Shown here piece after piece: positions 51,544 through 60,613 of a DNA stretch of 64,000 nucleotides; the first letter of the stretch is position 1, and every line of letters begins with the position of its first letter. This DNA comes from Hymenobacter siberiensis (GTDB lineage Bacteria; Bacteroidota; Bacteroidia; Cytophagales; Hymenobacteraceae), in contig NZ_JAHLZZ010000001.1 of NCBI RefSeq assembly GCF_018967845.1, positions 186,001 to 250,000 of the forward strand. Reading direction: 5' to 3'. The notes below the pieces were generated by a model, which did not search any database, was not told the DNA's origin, and saw only the letters and a program-made list of their open reading frames with translations. The position numbers were made by a program, and so were the translations under genes.

Positions 51544-52236
51544 CTAGCGGCGATGCTTGGTCTTCGTTTTCGAAGGGGTGGATTTCGTGGTGGCTTTGTG
51601 GGCCGGGCTCTTTTTGGCGCTGGTCTTCTTGGCTTTCGAAGCGCTGCTTTGGGTGGCTTTGCTGCTTTTACTCTTCGAGGTGCTTTTGCTGGAATGCGCG
51701 GTCGATTTGGCTTTCGCTTTCGACGAAGCCGACTTGCTTTTGCTCTTGCTGCTGGTGTGCGCCGTCGATTTGTGCGCTTTCGATTTGCTGCTGCTACTAC
51801 GGTGGCTGCTGTGGCGGGCGGCGCGGCGGGCTTCGGCGCGGGCTTCGGCGCGGGCCTCGGCGCGGGCTTCGGCGCGGGCTTCGGCGCGGGCTTCGGCGCG
51901 GGCGGCGGTGCGGCGGGCGGCCAGGGCTTCGGAGTGACGCGCCTCGTAGCTACGGGCGGTGCGGGCCGACATGCTGGCGGCTTCGTCGGTGGCCTCGGCG
52001 TAGTGGGCCGTGGCATCCGACTCGGGCGATGCGGTGTTGTCTTCGTTGCCGGCTTTGGAGGCTTCGGCTACGATTTTCTTACGACGCACCGGCATCAGAA
52101 AATCACGCTCGGCGCGCTCACGGAGGCTGAGGTTTTCCTCGCCCGGCAGCTTGGTTACGGGGGTTTGCTTCTCGTTTTGGGCCTGGGCGCTGCCCCAGGT
52201 GAGGAGCAACAAAAGGAAGGCAAATAGGTGCTTCAT
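51544..52236 (-). CDS. Secreted Lys/Ser/Ala-rich, histone-tail-like protein with AEAR repeats
   Basis: 230 residues from the ATG at 52236. It has a signal peptide (MKHLFAFLLLLLTWGSAQA, then QN), a short acidic/neutral region, six or so tandem AEAR tetrapeptides (about 115-140) that would form a charged helix, and a long basic tail of SKSKS, KAKS, KKTSAKK and KATTKS words ending KTKTKHRR. The composition resembles histone H1 or AlgP tails, but the export signal points to the periplasm or surface, where it could bind DNA, teichoic-like polymers or LPS. The AEAR block is encoded by 12-bp tandem repeats that can change in number. The IS5 copy C ends exactly at its stop codon. Confidence 0.78.
   Translation of the reverse strand: MKHLFAFLLLLLTWGSAQAQNEKQTPVTKLPGEENLSLRERAERDFLMPVRRKKIVAEASKAGNEDNTASPESDATAHYAEATDEAASMSARTARSYEARHSEALAARRTAARAEARAEARAEARAEARAEARAEARRAARHSSHRSSSSKSKAHKSTAHTSSKSKSKSASSKAKAKSTAHSSKSTSKSKSSKATQSSASKAKKTSAKKSPAHKATTKSTPSKTKTKHRR
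51828..51902. repeat. 12-bp tandem repeats encoding AEAR units
   Basis: The unit GCGCGGGCTTCG is repeated about six times with one C/T variant. Twelve is a multiple of three, so copy-number change keeps the frame. Confidence 0.9.
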
Positions 52237-52264
52237 AGACGAATAAAGAAATATCAACAGTAGA

Positions 52265-52272
52265 CAAAGCTA
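52265..52272 (-). promoter_or_regulatory. -7 box (TAGCTTTG) for the histone-tail-like gene
   Basis: An exact TAnnTTTG match on the minus strand, 29 bases before the ATG at 52236. Confidence 0.6.
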
Positions 52273-52364
52273 CACCTCACCCCGGTTAAATGCAAGGGCA
52301 AAGTGGTTTTAAACCCTTTCGGAGCCGTTTGAGCCACCTAAGGGCCTATTTGCTCACCCGTCGG

Positions 52365-55300
52365 CTACGGGGCTACCTGCAGCCGCACGCCGGCCGATTG
52401 CGCTCCGAATTCAGGCGCATACAAACACTGTACCTGACTCAGGCCACCCGAAAAATCGCCGGCCTGGCTGGCCCGCAAGCGGTACTCGAAAACGTGCGTA
52501 CCGCGCGGCACCTCGCCCAGGAAAAAGTTGGTGGCCGCGTCGCGCGGGCTCTCGTAGTAGCCCAGGCCGTTCTGGTAGCGGTAGCCGCTGGTTTGGCCGA
52601 TGGGCTCGAGGCCGGCGGCGCGCTGGTCCTTGAGGTGCACGTATTCGAGGGCGCGGTCGGTGCGCAGCACGAGGCGCACCACCAGCGCATCGCCGATTTT
52701 TAGGGGGGAAGCAGCCGTGAGCTTCTCCAGCACCGGGCCGGCGGCGGTGCGGGTTTCGCGGTAGAGCTGGCGCTCCAGGCTGAGCGGCGTGGCGGCGGGC
52801 GTCACCTTGTCGATGTCCTCGAAATACTGCCAGTAAAGCGCGCCCCAAGCCACGCCCGCGTCGGGCTTGGTGATGGTCACGTTGCCCTGGGCGGGCTGGA
52901 TTTCGGCGGCGGACCAGCTGGTTTTGAAATAGCCGGTGCCGGCCTGCGCGGCAGCAGGCTTCACCGCCTGGCTGCCGACGGTGATTTGCAATGGCTGGGT
53001 GGGCGCGAGCCAATCGGAGCCGCGCAGCAGCAGGGCATAGCAGGCATCGGCGGTGGCGCGGGTGCTCTCCCAGTGGTGGGTTTGCTTCTGCTTCAGCAGC
53101 CAGAGCTTCATTTCATCCACCGATTTCTGGTCGTTCTTCACTTCATCGAAGGCTTCGATGAGGGTGGCCTGGGTTTCGGTGGGGGCTTCGCGCCAGTAGT
53201 AGCCACCGCGCACTTCCTTCCAGTACATGCCCAATTCGGGCGAGTGCAGGGCATTTTCGGCGAGGGCGCGAAGAATCTCAGCAGCGGCAGGAGCCTTGGC
53301 ATCGCGCCGAAACAGGGCCAGCGCAATTTGCGCTTGCAGGTAGCGGGTCTGGGCGGGCCAGAATTTGGCGGCCTGCCCGCGGTAGTAGGCGTAGGCCGTT
53401 TTTGTAGTCGCTTCGGCGGGCTGGGGCCAGAAACTGCGGGCGTAAAGGGCCTGGATTTGCATGTCGCTGAGGTGGTTATCGGCCAGCTTCACGTTTTTCT
53501 GGCGGCGCAGCTCGGCGTAGTCTTTGGCTAGGCCGGCGTCGAGGTAGCGCATGGCATTTTGCAGAATGTCGCGGCCCACGGCATCTTTCTCGGCATCAAA
53601 GGCGCCGAGTTTTTTGAGCTTGCCAAAGCCGGCCACGATGAGCTGCGTGATGTACCGGTTGTCGGGCATTTTCTCGAACCACGGGAAGGCCCCGCCGGGC
53701 AGCTGCATGCGCTGAAGCTTGAGCAGGGTGCGGCTGGTTTCACCCTGCAGCCGGGCTTCGTCGAACAGCTCGGTGAGACGGGCCAGGCGGGCGGTTTCGC
53801 CCTGAGCGTCGCGCACCCACGGCGTTTCCTGGAGCAGCAGGTTTTTCAACTCCTGATTCTGGGCCAGCTTGCTTTCGAGGGCATTTTTCTGCGCCGCCGT
53901 ACCGCTCTGGGCCTGGCGCGTCCACTCGGCCAGAACGGTTTTGAAGCGCGGGTTGGATTTGAGAATCTGCGCCGCGATGAGGTTGGCGTAAAGGCGGCTG
54001 AATACCTGCTCGGAGCACTCATAAGGGTACTCCATGAGGTAGGGCAGGCTTTGCACAGCATACCAGGCGGGGTTGGCGGTCATTTCCAGCGTGAGGCTGT
54101 AGTTGCGCCGCGTGGGGCTGCTGGTGCTGGTCAGCTTCTTCAGCTCGAATGCCCGCGTGCCGGGGCCCACGATGGGCAGCGGCAGACTCTCGGTGATTAA
54201 AATTTTATTCGGCAGGACCGGGAGGGTGTTTTCCTCGCCGTCGGAGAAACTGGTACTTGGTGCTTGGTTGTTGGTGCCTGACTTTTGATTCTTACGCTTG
54301 GGCTTCTTGTCCTTAGTAGACTCAGCACCAGGCACCAAGCTTTGTGCACTAACCACCACCCGATACGTCACGGCCACCGGCGCGAAATCACTCGGCAGCG
54401 CAATTTCCCAACCCAGGGCGGCGCTCTGGTGCGCGGCAGCCGATACGGATTGCTGTGCCGAACCTTTCAGTAATTGGCTCGTGATATCCTGGCCCGTGGC
54501 GGCGTCGAGCAGGAAAAGTTGCGCGGTGCCGCTGGTGGCGTGGTCGGTCAGGTTCGAAAACTTGGCGGGGAAGGTGAAGGTGTCGCCCTGCCGCAGGAAG
54601 CGCGGCGCGTTGGGCGTTATCTGGATTTCCTTTTGGGTAACGAGCTGCCGGGCCAGCTGGCCGCTGTGCAGGCTTTTGTCGTGGGCCAGGGCCAGCAGCT
54701 GCCAGCGCGTCACGGCCTCGGGCATCTGAAATTCGAGCACGATGTCGCCGTTTTTGTCGGTGCGCAAAGCCGGCTGCCAGAAGGCCGTTTCGCGAAAATC
54801 GGTGCGGGTGGGCACGGTGGAGAGGTCGGGGGCGGCGGGTTTGGGCGTTCCGTAACCCACTGTTATTGTTTCGTTGAGACTACTAGGATTTGAGGCTATC
54901 GAAGAGGCGCCCCGAATCATAATCCGCTGGTTCGCCTGCGGCGCAGCCGAAGCTGCCGTCATATCAGCGGCTCCGGGTACGCTCGTATATACCTTATTCT
55001 CTACAACCTCTTCCATCACTTGGTCGCCCCTAATGCGGCCGTTGATAAAGTATTCCGCGTTATAGCTGGCCGCTGTGGTCCGCAGTTGCGGGTAAACCAG
55101 CCGGTTATACTCGGTGCGGGCTTCGGGCGCTGCCGTGGTACGTGAGCTAACTACTCCAAACCACCCCATCCACCCAAACCGCGCCGGGTAATACCCTGCG
55201 CCCAGTTCCAGCCCCATGAAGCGGTGCAGCCGGAAAATATCCAGACTCTGGTCGTACAGCGTAGCCAGTAGCTCGGCCTCGGCAGCTTTGCCGTTGGCTT

Positions 55301-58300
55301 GATGAATAGTGACGCGCCAGGTTTCCCGCTGGCCGGGCTGGAGCTTGTCGCGGAAGGTGGCGATGGAGAGTTGGAGGGGCTGCGGTTTCTCGGCCACCTG
55401 CACGGTGGCGTCGTGGCGGTAGAGGCGGTTGTCGCGCACCTGCGTGGTGTGGATGTAGAGCGGGCCCAGGGCCGTGGGTGGGCCGCTCTCGATGCGCAGG
55501 CGACGCTGCTCATTGGCATTCAGCGTCAGCCATTCCTGGCGCAGCAGCTGGCCTTCGCGCTCCACTTCCAGCAGGATGCGGGCACCGGCTTCGCTGCTGC
55601 CCAGTAGGATTTCCGTGGATTGGCCGGGGGCCACGGTATCGGCCAGCGCCACAAACCAATCCGGCGTGGCGAAGGGCACGATGGCGGACTGCGCGTCGTA
55701 GAGCGTGAAATCAAGGCGGGCCGTGTCAGTTTCGGCGGTGAAGGCTTCGAGGCGGTAGCGGCCGGTGGGCAGGGCGGCCAGGGCAGTTTGCAGGTCGAGG
55801 ACGGTGCTGGCTTTGGTGTCGAAAGCGAGGGTCTTCACCAGCTCCGGCTTGGCTTCATTTTCCTCCGTTTCGGGAGCCGGGCCGGGCACACCGGGCGGGT
55901 TGGGGCGGTAGCGGCGGGCCAACAGGCGCAGCGTACCAGCAGCGGGCAGCGGCTCGCCGGTAGCATTGGTGCTGAGCAGCGTGAACGTGGGCAGTTTGGC
56001 TTTGTCGGCCGCATCGGGGCCGGCGAAGCGCAGACTGAGCGGATTGCGGCCAATGGGGAAGCTGCGGGTGCCGGTGCGGGTTTCGCCGGCCGCATCGGTC
56101 ACGTCGGCGGTTACTTCGAATAAATAGCCCGGCTCCCAACCCCGGCGGCCGGTGGCTTTGGGCACCAGCGGCGGCGTGAAGGTGAGCGTAAAGCGACCTT
56201 CAGCATCGGTGGCGGTGGTACCGTGGGCAATTTCCTGGCTGCCCTGCCCCCGTCCCGGCGCATACATCCCGCGCCCGCCGTAGCCATAATCGAACAGCGC
56301 AAATAGCTCGCGGCGCGTAACGCGGTAGCTTACCGTAGCGCCGTCGGTGGCCTGCCCGGCATAGGCGCGGGCGCGGCCATTGATGGCGAGCGGCTGGCCC
56401 AGCTGTGGCCGGCCGGGCACCGAGTCGATGCTGACCAGAAAAGTGGGCCGCTTATAGTCCTCCACTGCGAAACGGAGGCTACCGTGGTCAGTTTGCAGAG
56501 TCATTTCGCCATTAAGCAGGCCCGTGGGAAGCACCAGTGAGCCATTGAACGAGCCAAACTCTGAGGTGGTGAACGGCAGGGTTTGCACGGGCTGGCCGTT
56601 CACGTCCATTAGCCCGACCACTATCGGCTGCTTGGTTACAAGGCTGCTTTTGCCGCGCAGTGTTTCCGTCAGAATGCCTTTGAAATACAGCGTCTGGCCG
56701 GGCCGGTAAATAGCGCGGTCGGTAAACAGGAAGGTGCGGCGCTGGGCCTGTTCGCTCATCAGGTTCGGCCGGTAGTAGCGCCCGATACCGTCCAGCCTCA
56801 AGGTGTCGTTGCCCCGCCAGACGCGCACGGCCGTGACTCGTTCACCATCCGACTCGTTTGGGTTGGAAGCCTGAATTTCCACTTCGCCCGAAGCGGCGGT
56901 TTTGTACACGTCCCCCATGCGGGTTATCTGTTTCCGCGCCTTCTGGTCGTAGCGGCTGTAGGTGGCCTGCGCCTGCACACCGGCCAGCGGCGCGCCCTGC
57001 TGCCGATGCAGCAACAGCAGCTTCAGCCCCCAATCGGTAACTGCCTGCTGGCTCACCGCGCTCAACTCACTCGCCCCCACAAATCCGTAGCTCGTCACCA
57101 CACCCGGCCGCTGCTCAGTAGCCTTCGCCGCCTGGTTGCTGATGACTATCAGGTAATACCCCACGGGAAGTGCCGCACCCGCCGCCGCCAGCTTCTGCTC
57201 TTTATAATCCTGCGGATGCGCGGGCACCGGCACCGCCCAGGCGGCGGCCGGCGCGGCGCGCAGAGCACGGGCATAGCGCTGGGCCACGGTGCGTTGCAGG
57301 GCATCATACTGGCCCGATTTTTCCCATTCCTTCAGCGAAATGCGGTAGGCCCAGGCGTGTAATTCGGTCACGTTGCGGGCCGTCAGGTCCAGCCGCCAGG
57401 GCTGACTGGGAATGACGATATTCGGGGCGGTAAAGCTGATTTCCGGCTGCTCCAGCTGCTCGCGCAGCTGCCGGGCCCGCGCCGCGCCGCGCGACTTTGG
57501 AAACCGCGCCTCGGCCTCCCGCGCCAGGCGCACGGCGGCCACGTTGTCGCCGGCTTCGCGCAGGGCTTCGGCCCGCCGGGCCACAAACTCGGTGCTGATA
57601 GGCAGCGCCTTATACGTCTCGGCCATTTGCACCAAAGCCGGCTCGTACTGCGCAGCCAGGTCAGTATTCTGGGTGAGGGAATGCAGGTAATCCACGCGGC
57701 TCAAATCCACGTCAGCCAGTGCCGCCACGTTCTGCGGGGTCGTACCCGGCAGGGCCAGCTGCTGGCGCGAGGCGGTGAGGCGCTGTAACAGGTGCAGCGC
57801 GTGCAACTGGCCGTTCAGCGAGTCGGCCTCCGGGGCTAGCAGGCGCAGCGCGGCAAACTCCTGGGCGGTGCCAAACAGCTTGGGCTCCGTGAGCTGAAAC
57901 TGCTGCTCGGGCCGGGTCACGTACAATTCCTGGTTCTTCAGGCCCTCAATGGCGCGCTGAGCCAGCAAATCATACAGCGTAGGGCGCAGGGCGCGGCCTT
58001 CGGCATCGCCGCCGGTAGCCAGGTCGCCCAGCTCGGCCAGGGTGGTTTTCAGCTGGCGCTGGGGCTCATCTTCCACCGACTGGTAGTAGTGCCGCACGAT
58101 GGCTGCGCCCAGCCGGCCCATGTCCCAGGTGGCGAGGCCAGTGCCGCCATCGGCCGTTTTTTGGCCGTCGGTAGTGGGCGAAGCCCCGGCCGTGCGCTGG
58201 TAGAGGCGGTAACGGTTCTGGTTGAGGTAGGTGGTGTACTGCTCGGCCAGCAGCGAGTGCAGAATGGACCGAGCCGGAAAGGCGGCGGTTTTCACATCAT

Positions 58301-58586
58301 TTTCCAGCAGGGCAATGGCCTTTTCGTCGGCATCCTCCTGTTTAGCCTGCAGCAGGCGAATTTTATAGAGCAGCGCCCGCACGTAGGCCGGGCTGTTGCC
58401 CTCCTTTTTGGCCTGCTGATAGATGGCTTCCACCAGCGGCGCGGCCGTGGCGGTCTGGTCCTTCTTCAGCAGCGCGTCAATCTTCTTCCACTGTGCGGCG
58501 TAGGGGCCGGGCGGTGACCCGGGCGTGGCCGAGTCGGCACGAACAATCATGGTCAGGAGCAGGCAGGCAAACAAGAACAGGCGCAT
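52365..58586 (-). CDS. Alpha-2-macroglobulin family protein with thioester motif
   Basis: 2073 residues from the ATG at 58586 with a signal peptide (MRLFLFACLLLTMIVRADSA). A helical N-terminal region (to about 400) precedes MG domains. MG2 is seen at RAIYRPGQTLYFKGILTE, and the alpha-2-macroglobulin domain at DFRETAFWQPALRTDKNGDIV. The thioester site CSEQ is at Cys1524 (YPYECSEQVFSRLYANL), followed by the alpha/alpha-toroid thioester domain and receptor-type end. It should trap proteases in the periplasm or on the surface. Two oddities: a TonB-plug-like stretch (MIRGASSIASNPSSLNETI, VGYG) before the A2M domain, and an in-frame basic insert at about 54240-54350 made of repeat DNA. Confidence 0.92.
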   Translation of the reverse strand: MRLFLFACLLLTMIVRADSATPGSPPGPYAAQWKKIDALLKKDQTATAAPLVEAIYQQAKKEGNSPAYVRALLYKIRLLQAKQEDADEKAIALLENDVKTAAFPARSILHSLLAEQYTTYLNQNRYRLYQRTAGASPTTDGQKTADGGTGLATWDMGRLGAAIVRHYYQSVEDEPQRQLKTTLAELGDLATGGDAEGRALRPTLYDLLAQRAIEGLKNQELYVTRPEQQFQLTEPKLFGTAQEFAALRLLAPEADSLNGQLHALHLLQRLTASRQQLALPGTTPQNVAALADVDLSRVDYLHSLTQNTDLAAQYEPALVQMAETYKALPISTEFVARRAEALREAGDNVAAVRLAREAEARFPKSRGAARARQLREQLEQPEISFTAPNIVIPSQPWRLDLTARNVTELHAWAYRISLKEWEKSGQYDALQRTVAQRYARALRAAPAAAWAVPVPAHPQDYKEQKLAAAGAALPVGYYLIVISNQAAKATEQRPGVVTSYGFVGASELSAVSQQAVTDWGLKLLLLHRQQGAPLAGVQAQATYSRYDQKARKQITRMGDVYKTAASGEVEIQASNPNESDGERVTAVRVWRGNDTLRLDGIGRYYRPNLMSEQAQRRTFLFTDRAIYRPGQTLYFKGILTETLRGKSSLVTKQPIVVGLMDVNGQPVQTLPFTTSEFGSFNGSLVLPTGLLNGEMTLQTDHGSLRFAVEDYKRPTFLVSIDSVPGRPQLGQPLAINGRARAYAGQATDGATVSYRVTRRELFALFDYGYGGRGMYAPGRGQGSQEIAHGTTATDAEGRFTLTFTPPLVPKATGRRGWEPGYLFEVTADVTDAAGETRTGTRSFPIGRNPLSLRFAGPDAADKAKLPTFTLLSTNATGEPLPAAGTLRLLARRYRPNPPGVPGPAPETEENEAKPELVKTLAFDTKASTVLDLQTALAALPTGRYRLEAFTAETDTARLDFTLYDAQSAIVPFATPDWFVALADTVAPGQSTEILLGSSEAGARILLEVEREGQLLRQEWLTLNANEQRRLRIESGPPTALGPLYIHTTQVRDNRLYRHDATVQVAEKPQPLQLSIATFRDKLQPGQRETWRVTIHQANGKAAEAELLATLYDQSLDIFRLHRFMGLELGAGYYPARFGWMGWFGVVSSRTTAAPEARTEYNRLVYPQLRTTAASYNAEYFINGRIRGDQVMEEVVENKVYTSVPGAADMTAASAAPQANQRIMIRGASSIASNPSSLNETITVGYGTPKPAAPDLSTVPTRTDFRETAFWQPALRTDKNGDIVLEFQMPEAVTRWQLLALAHDKSLHSGQLARQLVTQKEIQITPNAPRFLRQGDTFTFPAKFSNLTDHATSGTAQLFLLDAATGQDITSQLLKGSAQQSVSAAAHQSAALGWEIALPSDFAPVAVTYRVVVSAQSLVPGAESTKDKKPKRKNQKSGTNNQAPSTSFSDGEENTLPVLPNKILITESLPLPIVGPGTRAFELKKLTSTSSPTRRNYSLTLEMTANPAWYAVQSLPYLMEYPYECSEQVFSRLYANLIAAQILKSNPRFKTVLAEWTRQAQSGTAAQKNALESKLAQNQELKNLLLQETPWVRDAQGETARLARLTELFDEARLQGETSRTLLKLQRMQLPGGAFPWFEKMPDNRYITQLIVAGFGKLKKLGAFDAEKDAVGRDILQNAMRYLDAGLAKDYAELRRQKNVKLADNHLSDMQIQALYARSFWPQPAEATTKTAYAYYRGQAAKFWPAQTRYLQAQIALALFRRDAKAPAAAEILRALAENALHSPELGMYWKEVRGGYYWREAPTETQATLIEAFDEVKNDQKSVDEMKLWLLKQKQTHHWESTRATADACYALLLRGSDWLAPTQPLQITVGSQAVKPAAAQAGTGYFKTSWSAAEIQPAQGNVTITKPDAGVAWGALYWQYFEDIDKVTPAATPLSLERQLYRETRTAAGPVLEKLTAASPLKIGDALVVRLVLRTDRALEYVHLKDQRAAGLEPIGQTSGYRYQNGLGYYESPRDAATNFFLGEVPRGTHVFEYRLRASQAGDFSGGLSQVQCLYAPEFGAQSAGVRLQVAP
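54240..54350. repeat. Inverted-repeat insert inside the alpha-2-macroglobulin gene
   Basis: Facing copies of a TTGGTGCTTGG/CCAAGCACCAA-like arm (around 54255-54280 and 54325-54350) enclose an AT-richer core and are read in frame as about 35 basic, low-complexity residues (KDKKPKRKNQKSGTNNQAP). The composition and form match dispersed intergenic repeats, not the surrounding MG-domain code. Confidence 0.6.
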
Positions 58587-58675
58587 AGGCGGGGTGGGCA
58601 CAAGCAGAAGGTTGAAGCCATAAAGATGCCCGGTCGAACTTTATTGCACAGAGCGGGCTATATTTTCGCACACCG

Positions 58676-58746
58676 TAGCGCGAACTTTTAGTTCGCGTCA
58701 CAGAACCAGCCAGCAGCGCGGGGACACGAACGAAAAGTTCGCGCTA
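58676..58746. repeat. GCGCGAAC inverted repeat upstream of the macroglobulin gene
   Basis: TAGCGCGAACTTTT (58676 on) faces AAAAGTTCGCGCTA (58733-58746). The left arm also forms its own hairpin (CGCGAAC/GTTCGCG). It belongs to the same style of nested palindromes as 50487-50616. Confidence 0.75.
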
Positions 58747-58752
58747 TAAAAA

Positions 58753-58775
58753 AAGCGCCGGGTAGCCCGGCGCTT
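58753..58775 (-). terminator. Terminator after the DinB-like gene
   Basis: AAGCGCCGGG, TAG loop, CCCGGCGCTT, followed on the minus strand by a T7 run. Confidence 0.85.
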
Positions 58776-58827
58776 CTACAGTTTCACGGTCATTCCGACA
58801 AAATTTTGCGGATGGTCGGGGCATTTC

Positions 58828-59424
58828 TCAGGCCGCCGAGGCTTTGGCTCCCACGGCATTGCCGGCCAGCACGGCTTCGGCCTGGGCAATGTGGCGCTGC
58901 ATGTGCACCACCAGGAATTCGAGCTGGTCGGTGAGGCGCAGCAAAATCAACGGAAATAAAGCGTTGGGAATGCGGATGGTGTTGGCATTAACCTGCCGGG
59001 CCAGCAGCGTGAGGCGCAGCAGCTCATCGACCTGCCGACTGAAAACCTCGGTAACGGTGCGCGGCAGGCGGGTGCCCGTGGGCGCATAGCGCTGGGGCGA
59101 ATTGTAGGTTTTGACGCTCGATGGCGTGCGCATGGCGTCGATAAATTTCTTACCCAGATAGCCCTGTTTGGCCACGGCAGCCGGCCTCGAGCCCCGCTCC
59201 TGGGCGCGCTTGATGCGGGCCGCGATGCTGGGTAAGTAGTAGCCGCCCACAATGTTGAGGTGTTCCAGGCACTGGCCGGCGCTCCAGCGGCTGGGGCCGG
59301 GGCGGCGGTTCAGCTCTTCGGCGCTCAGGGGCCGAAAACGCTGCTGCGCCTTCACCCGTAGCACCAGCAGGTCATTGGTTAGCTGGTCAAAGAAATCGGA
59401 GGTGGCACGAACGGCAACGGGCAT
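58828..59424 (-). CDS. DinB-like (DinB_2) four-helix protein
   Basis: 198 residues from the ATG at 59424 (MPVAVRATSDFFDQLTNDLL); longer upstream readings overlap the divergent promoter region. A four-helix DinB fold is indicated by PLSAEELNRRPGPSRWSAGQCLEHLNIVGGYYLPS, with the first metal His in QCLEHL, and LVVHMQRHIAQAEAVL near the end with the other two His. Such proteins bind a metal and include thiol-dependent transferases; the actual reaction is unknown. Cytoplasmic, monocistronic, divergent from the gene at 59542. Confidence 0.85.
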   Translation of the reverse strand: MPVAVRATSDFFDQLTNDLLVLRVKAQQRFRPLSAEELNRRPGPSRWSAGQCLEHLNIVGGYYLPSIAARIKRAQERGSRPAAVAKQGYLGKKFIDAMRTPSSVKTYNSPQRYAPTGTRLPRTVTEVFSRQVDELLRLTLLARQVNANTIRIPNALFPLILLRLTDQLEFLVVHMQRHIAQAEAVLAGNAVGAKASAA

Positions 59425-59541
59425 AAAAGCAGAGGCTAACGAGTCGTAAACATACAATTTAGCAGCGGATTCCGAATACTTTACGGTGGATTTCCGCCCC
59501 GCCAAGCTCAGCATTTGGTTTCGGGCTGGTATCTTGGCTGC

Positions 59542-60519
59542 ATGGTAAAACAATGTTTTTGGTATTGTAGTGCGCTGGTTGCGCTGGCATTTGCGTTAAC
59601 CCCGCAAGCTCAGGCCCAGGCGGTGCCCAACGCCGGCGAACGGGTCGAGAGTCTGGTCACCTTCGGTGCGCAGTCAGACAAGATGTGGGGCGACGATGAT
59701 TTCACCCAAACCTTCTTCTTCCTAGTTCCCTCAACGCAGCGCGCCCCGGTCTACATCCGCGTATTCGACCCCGACTGCGGCGGCAAAAACGACGACCTGA
59801 AAGGCGCTGCCAATACCACCACGTCGTTCAGCCTCTACGGCGGCCCGGGCACTTTCAGCGGCCCGCAGGCCCGCGACCCGCGCCCCACCAATCCCGTGCC
59901 CACCGGCCGCCTGCTCAAAAGCCAGACCTTCGGCAATGAGCCGCAGTACAATGGCAAATGGTACACCTTCGGCCCGCTGAACCCGCTGGAGGGCGAGCAG
60001 GTAAATGAATTTAAAGGCCGCGTTTTCAAGTTCGTAGCCCGGGGCCTCACCGGCAACGACGGCAACCTGTACCGCTACTTTTTCAGCACCAGCCCCACGG
60101 CCAACGTGTCGGTGGAGGGCGGCAACGCCTTCACTTACGAGTATTGCTTCCGGCTGCCGGCCACGGCCACCAAAACCACCGTGCACCTCTACCCTTTCGT
60201 GAACGACAAGGTGGTGAGCATCAAGCAAAGCAACTTCGACGCCGATAATGCGGCCACGCTCAACGTGTTCAGCATTGCTAAAAACGGCCAGCCCGGCACC
60301 ATGAGCGGCGACGGGGAGTGGACCAGCAGCGTGTTTCCGGTATCGCCCAAAGAGCACGGCCTCAGCCTCGATTTCCGCCTCACATCCACCAAGCCCGCGC
60401 CCAACGACATGGTGTTCTACGTGACCGACCAGTACGAAAAGGCCATGCCGTTCTTCGCCATTCCGCTGGGCGGCCCGCCGCGCTACCAGTACGACATCAA
60501 CGTGAAAGTGCACCGGTAA
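59542..60519 (+). CDS. Secreted protein of unknown function
   Basis: 325 residues from the ATG at 59542, with a signal peptide (MVKQCFWYCSALVALAFALTPQAQA, then QAVP). The mature chain is beta-rich with two similar halves (VTFGAQSDKMWGDDDFTQTFFFLVP, APVYIRVFDPDCGGKND, KFVARGLTGNDGNLYRYFFS; later LDFRLTSTKPAPNDMVFYVTD). I recall similar domains in Bacteroidota envelope proteins, sometimes beside OmpA domains, but no OmpA part is present here. A near-consensus -7 box (TATCTTGG) at 59530 would give a very short leader. Confidence 0.7.
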   Translation: MVKQCFWYCSALVALAFALTPQAQAQAVPNAGERVESLVTFGAQSDKMWGDDDFTQTFFFLVPSTQRAPVYIRVFDPDCGGKNDDLKGAANTTTSFSLYGGPGTFSGPQARDPRPTNPVPTGRLLKSQTFGNEPQYNGKWYTFGPLNPLEGEQVNEFKGRVFKFVARGLTGNDGNLYRYFFSTSPTANVSVEGGNAFTYEYCFRLPATATKTTVHLYPFVNDKVVSIKQSNFDADNAATLNVFSIAKNGQPGTMSGDGEWTSSVFPVSPKEHGLSLDFRLTSTKPAPNDMVFYVTDQYEKAMPFFAIPLGGPPRYQYDINVKVHR

Positions 60520-60613
60520 GGTGAGCAGTGAAATGGTGAGGTGGTGAGTTTGATGTTCCGGATGCACTGCTTGCACCGTCCGAACATCAAGCTCACCATT
60601 TCACTGCTCACCT
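60519..60613. repeat. GGTGAG-family palindrome between convergent genes
   Basis: The left arm begins AGGTGAGCAGTGAAATGG and ends TTTGATGTTC; the right arm (60581-60613) is its inverse except for an extra GTGGTGAG-like 8 bases on the left. It overlaps or abuts the stop codons of both flanking genes and is a relative of 5811-5912. Confidence 0.87.

Noticed and set aside
51553..52227. A Gly/Ala/Phe-rich frame opposite the histone-tail-like gene
   Set aside because: The other strand has a signal peptide, a promoter box in place and a stop matching the IS boundary.
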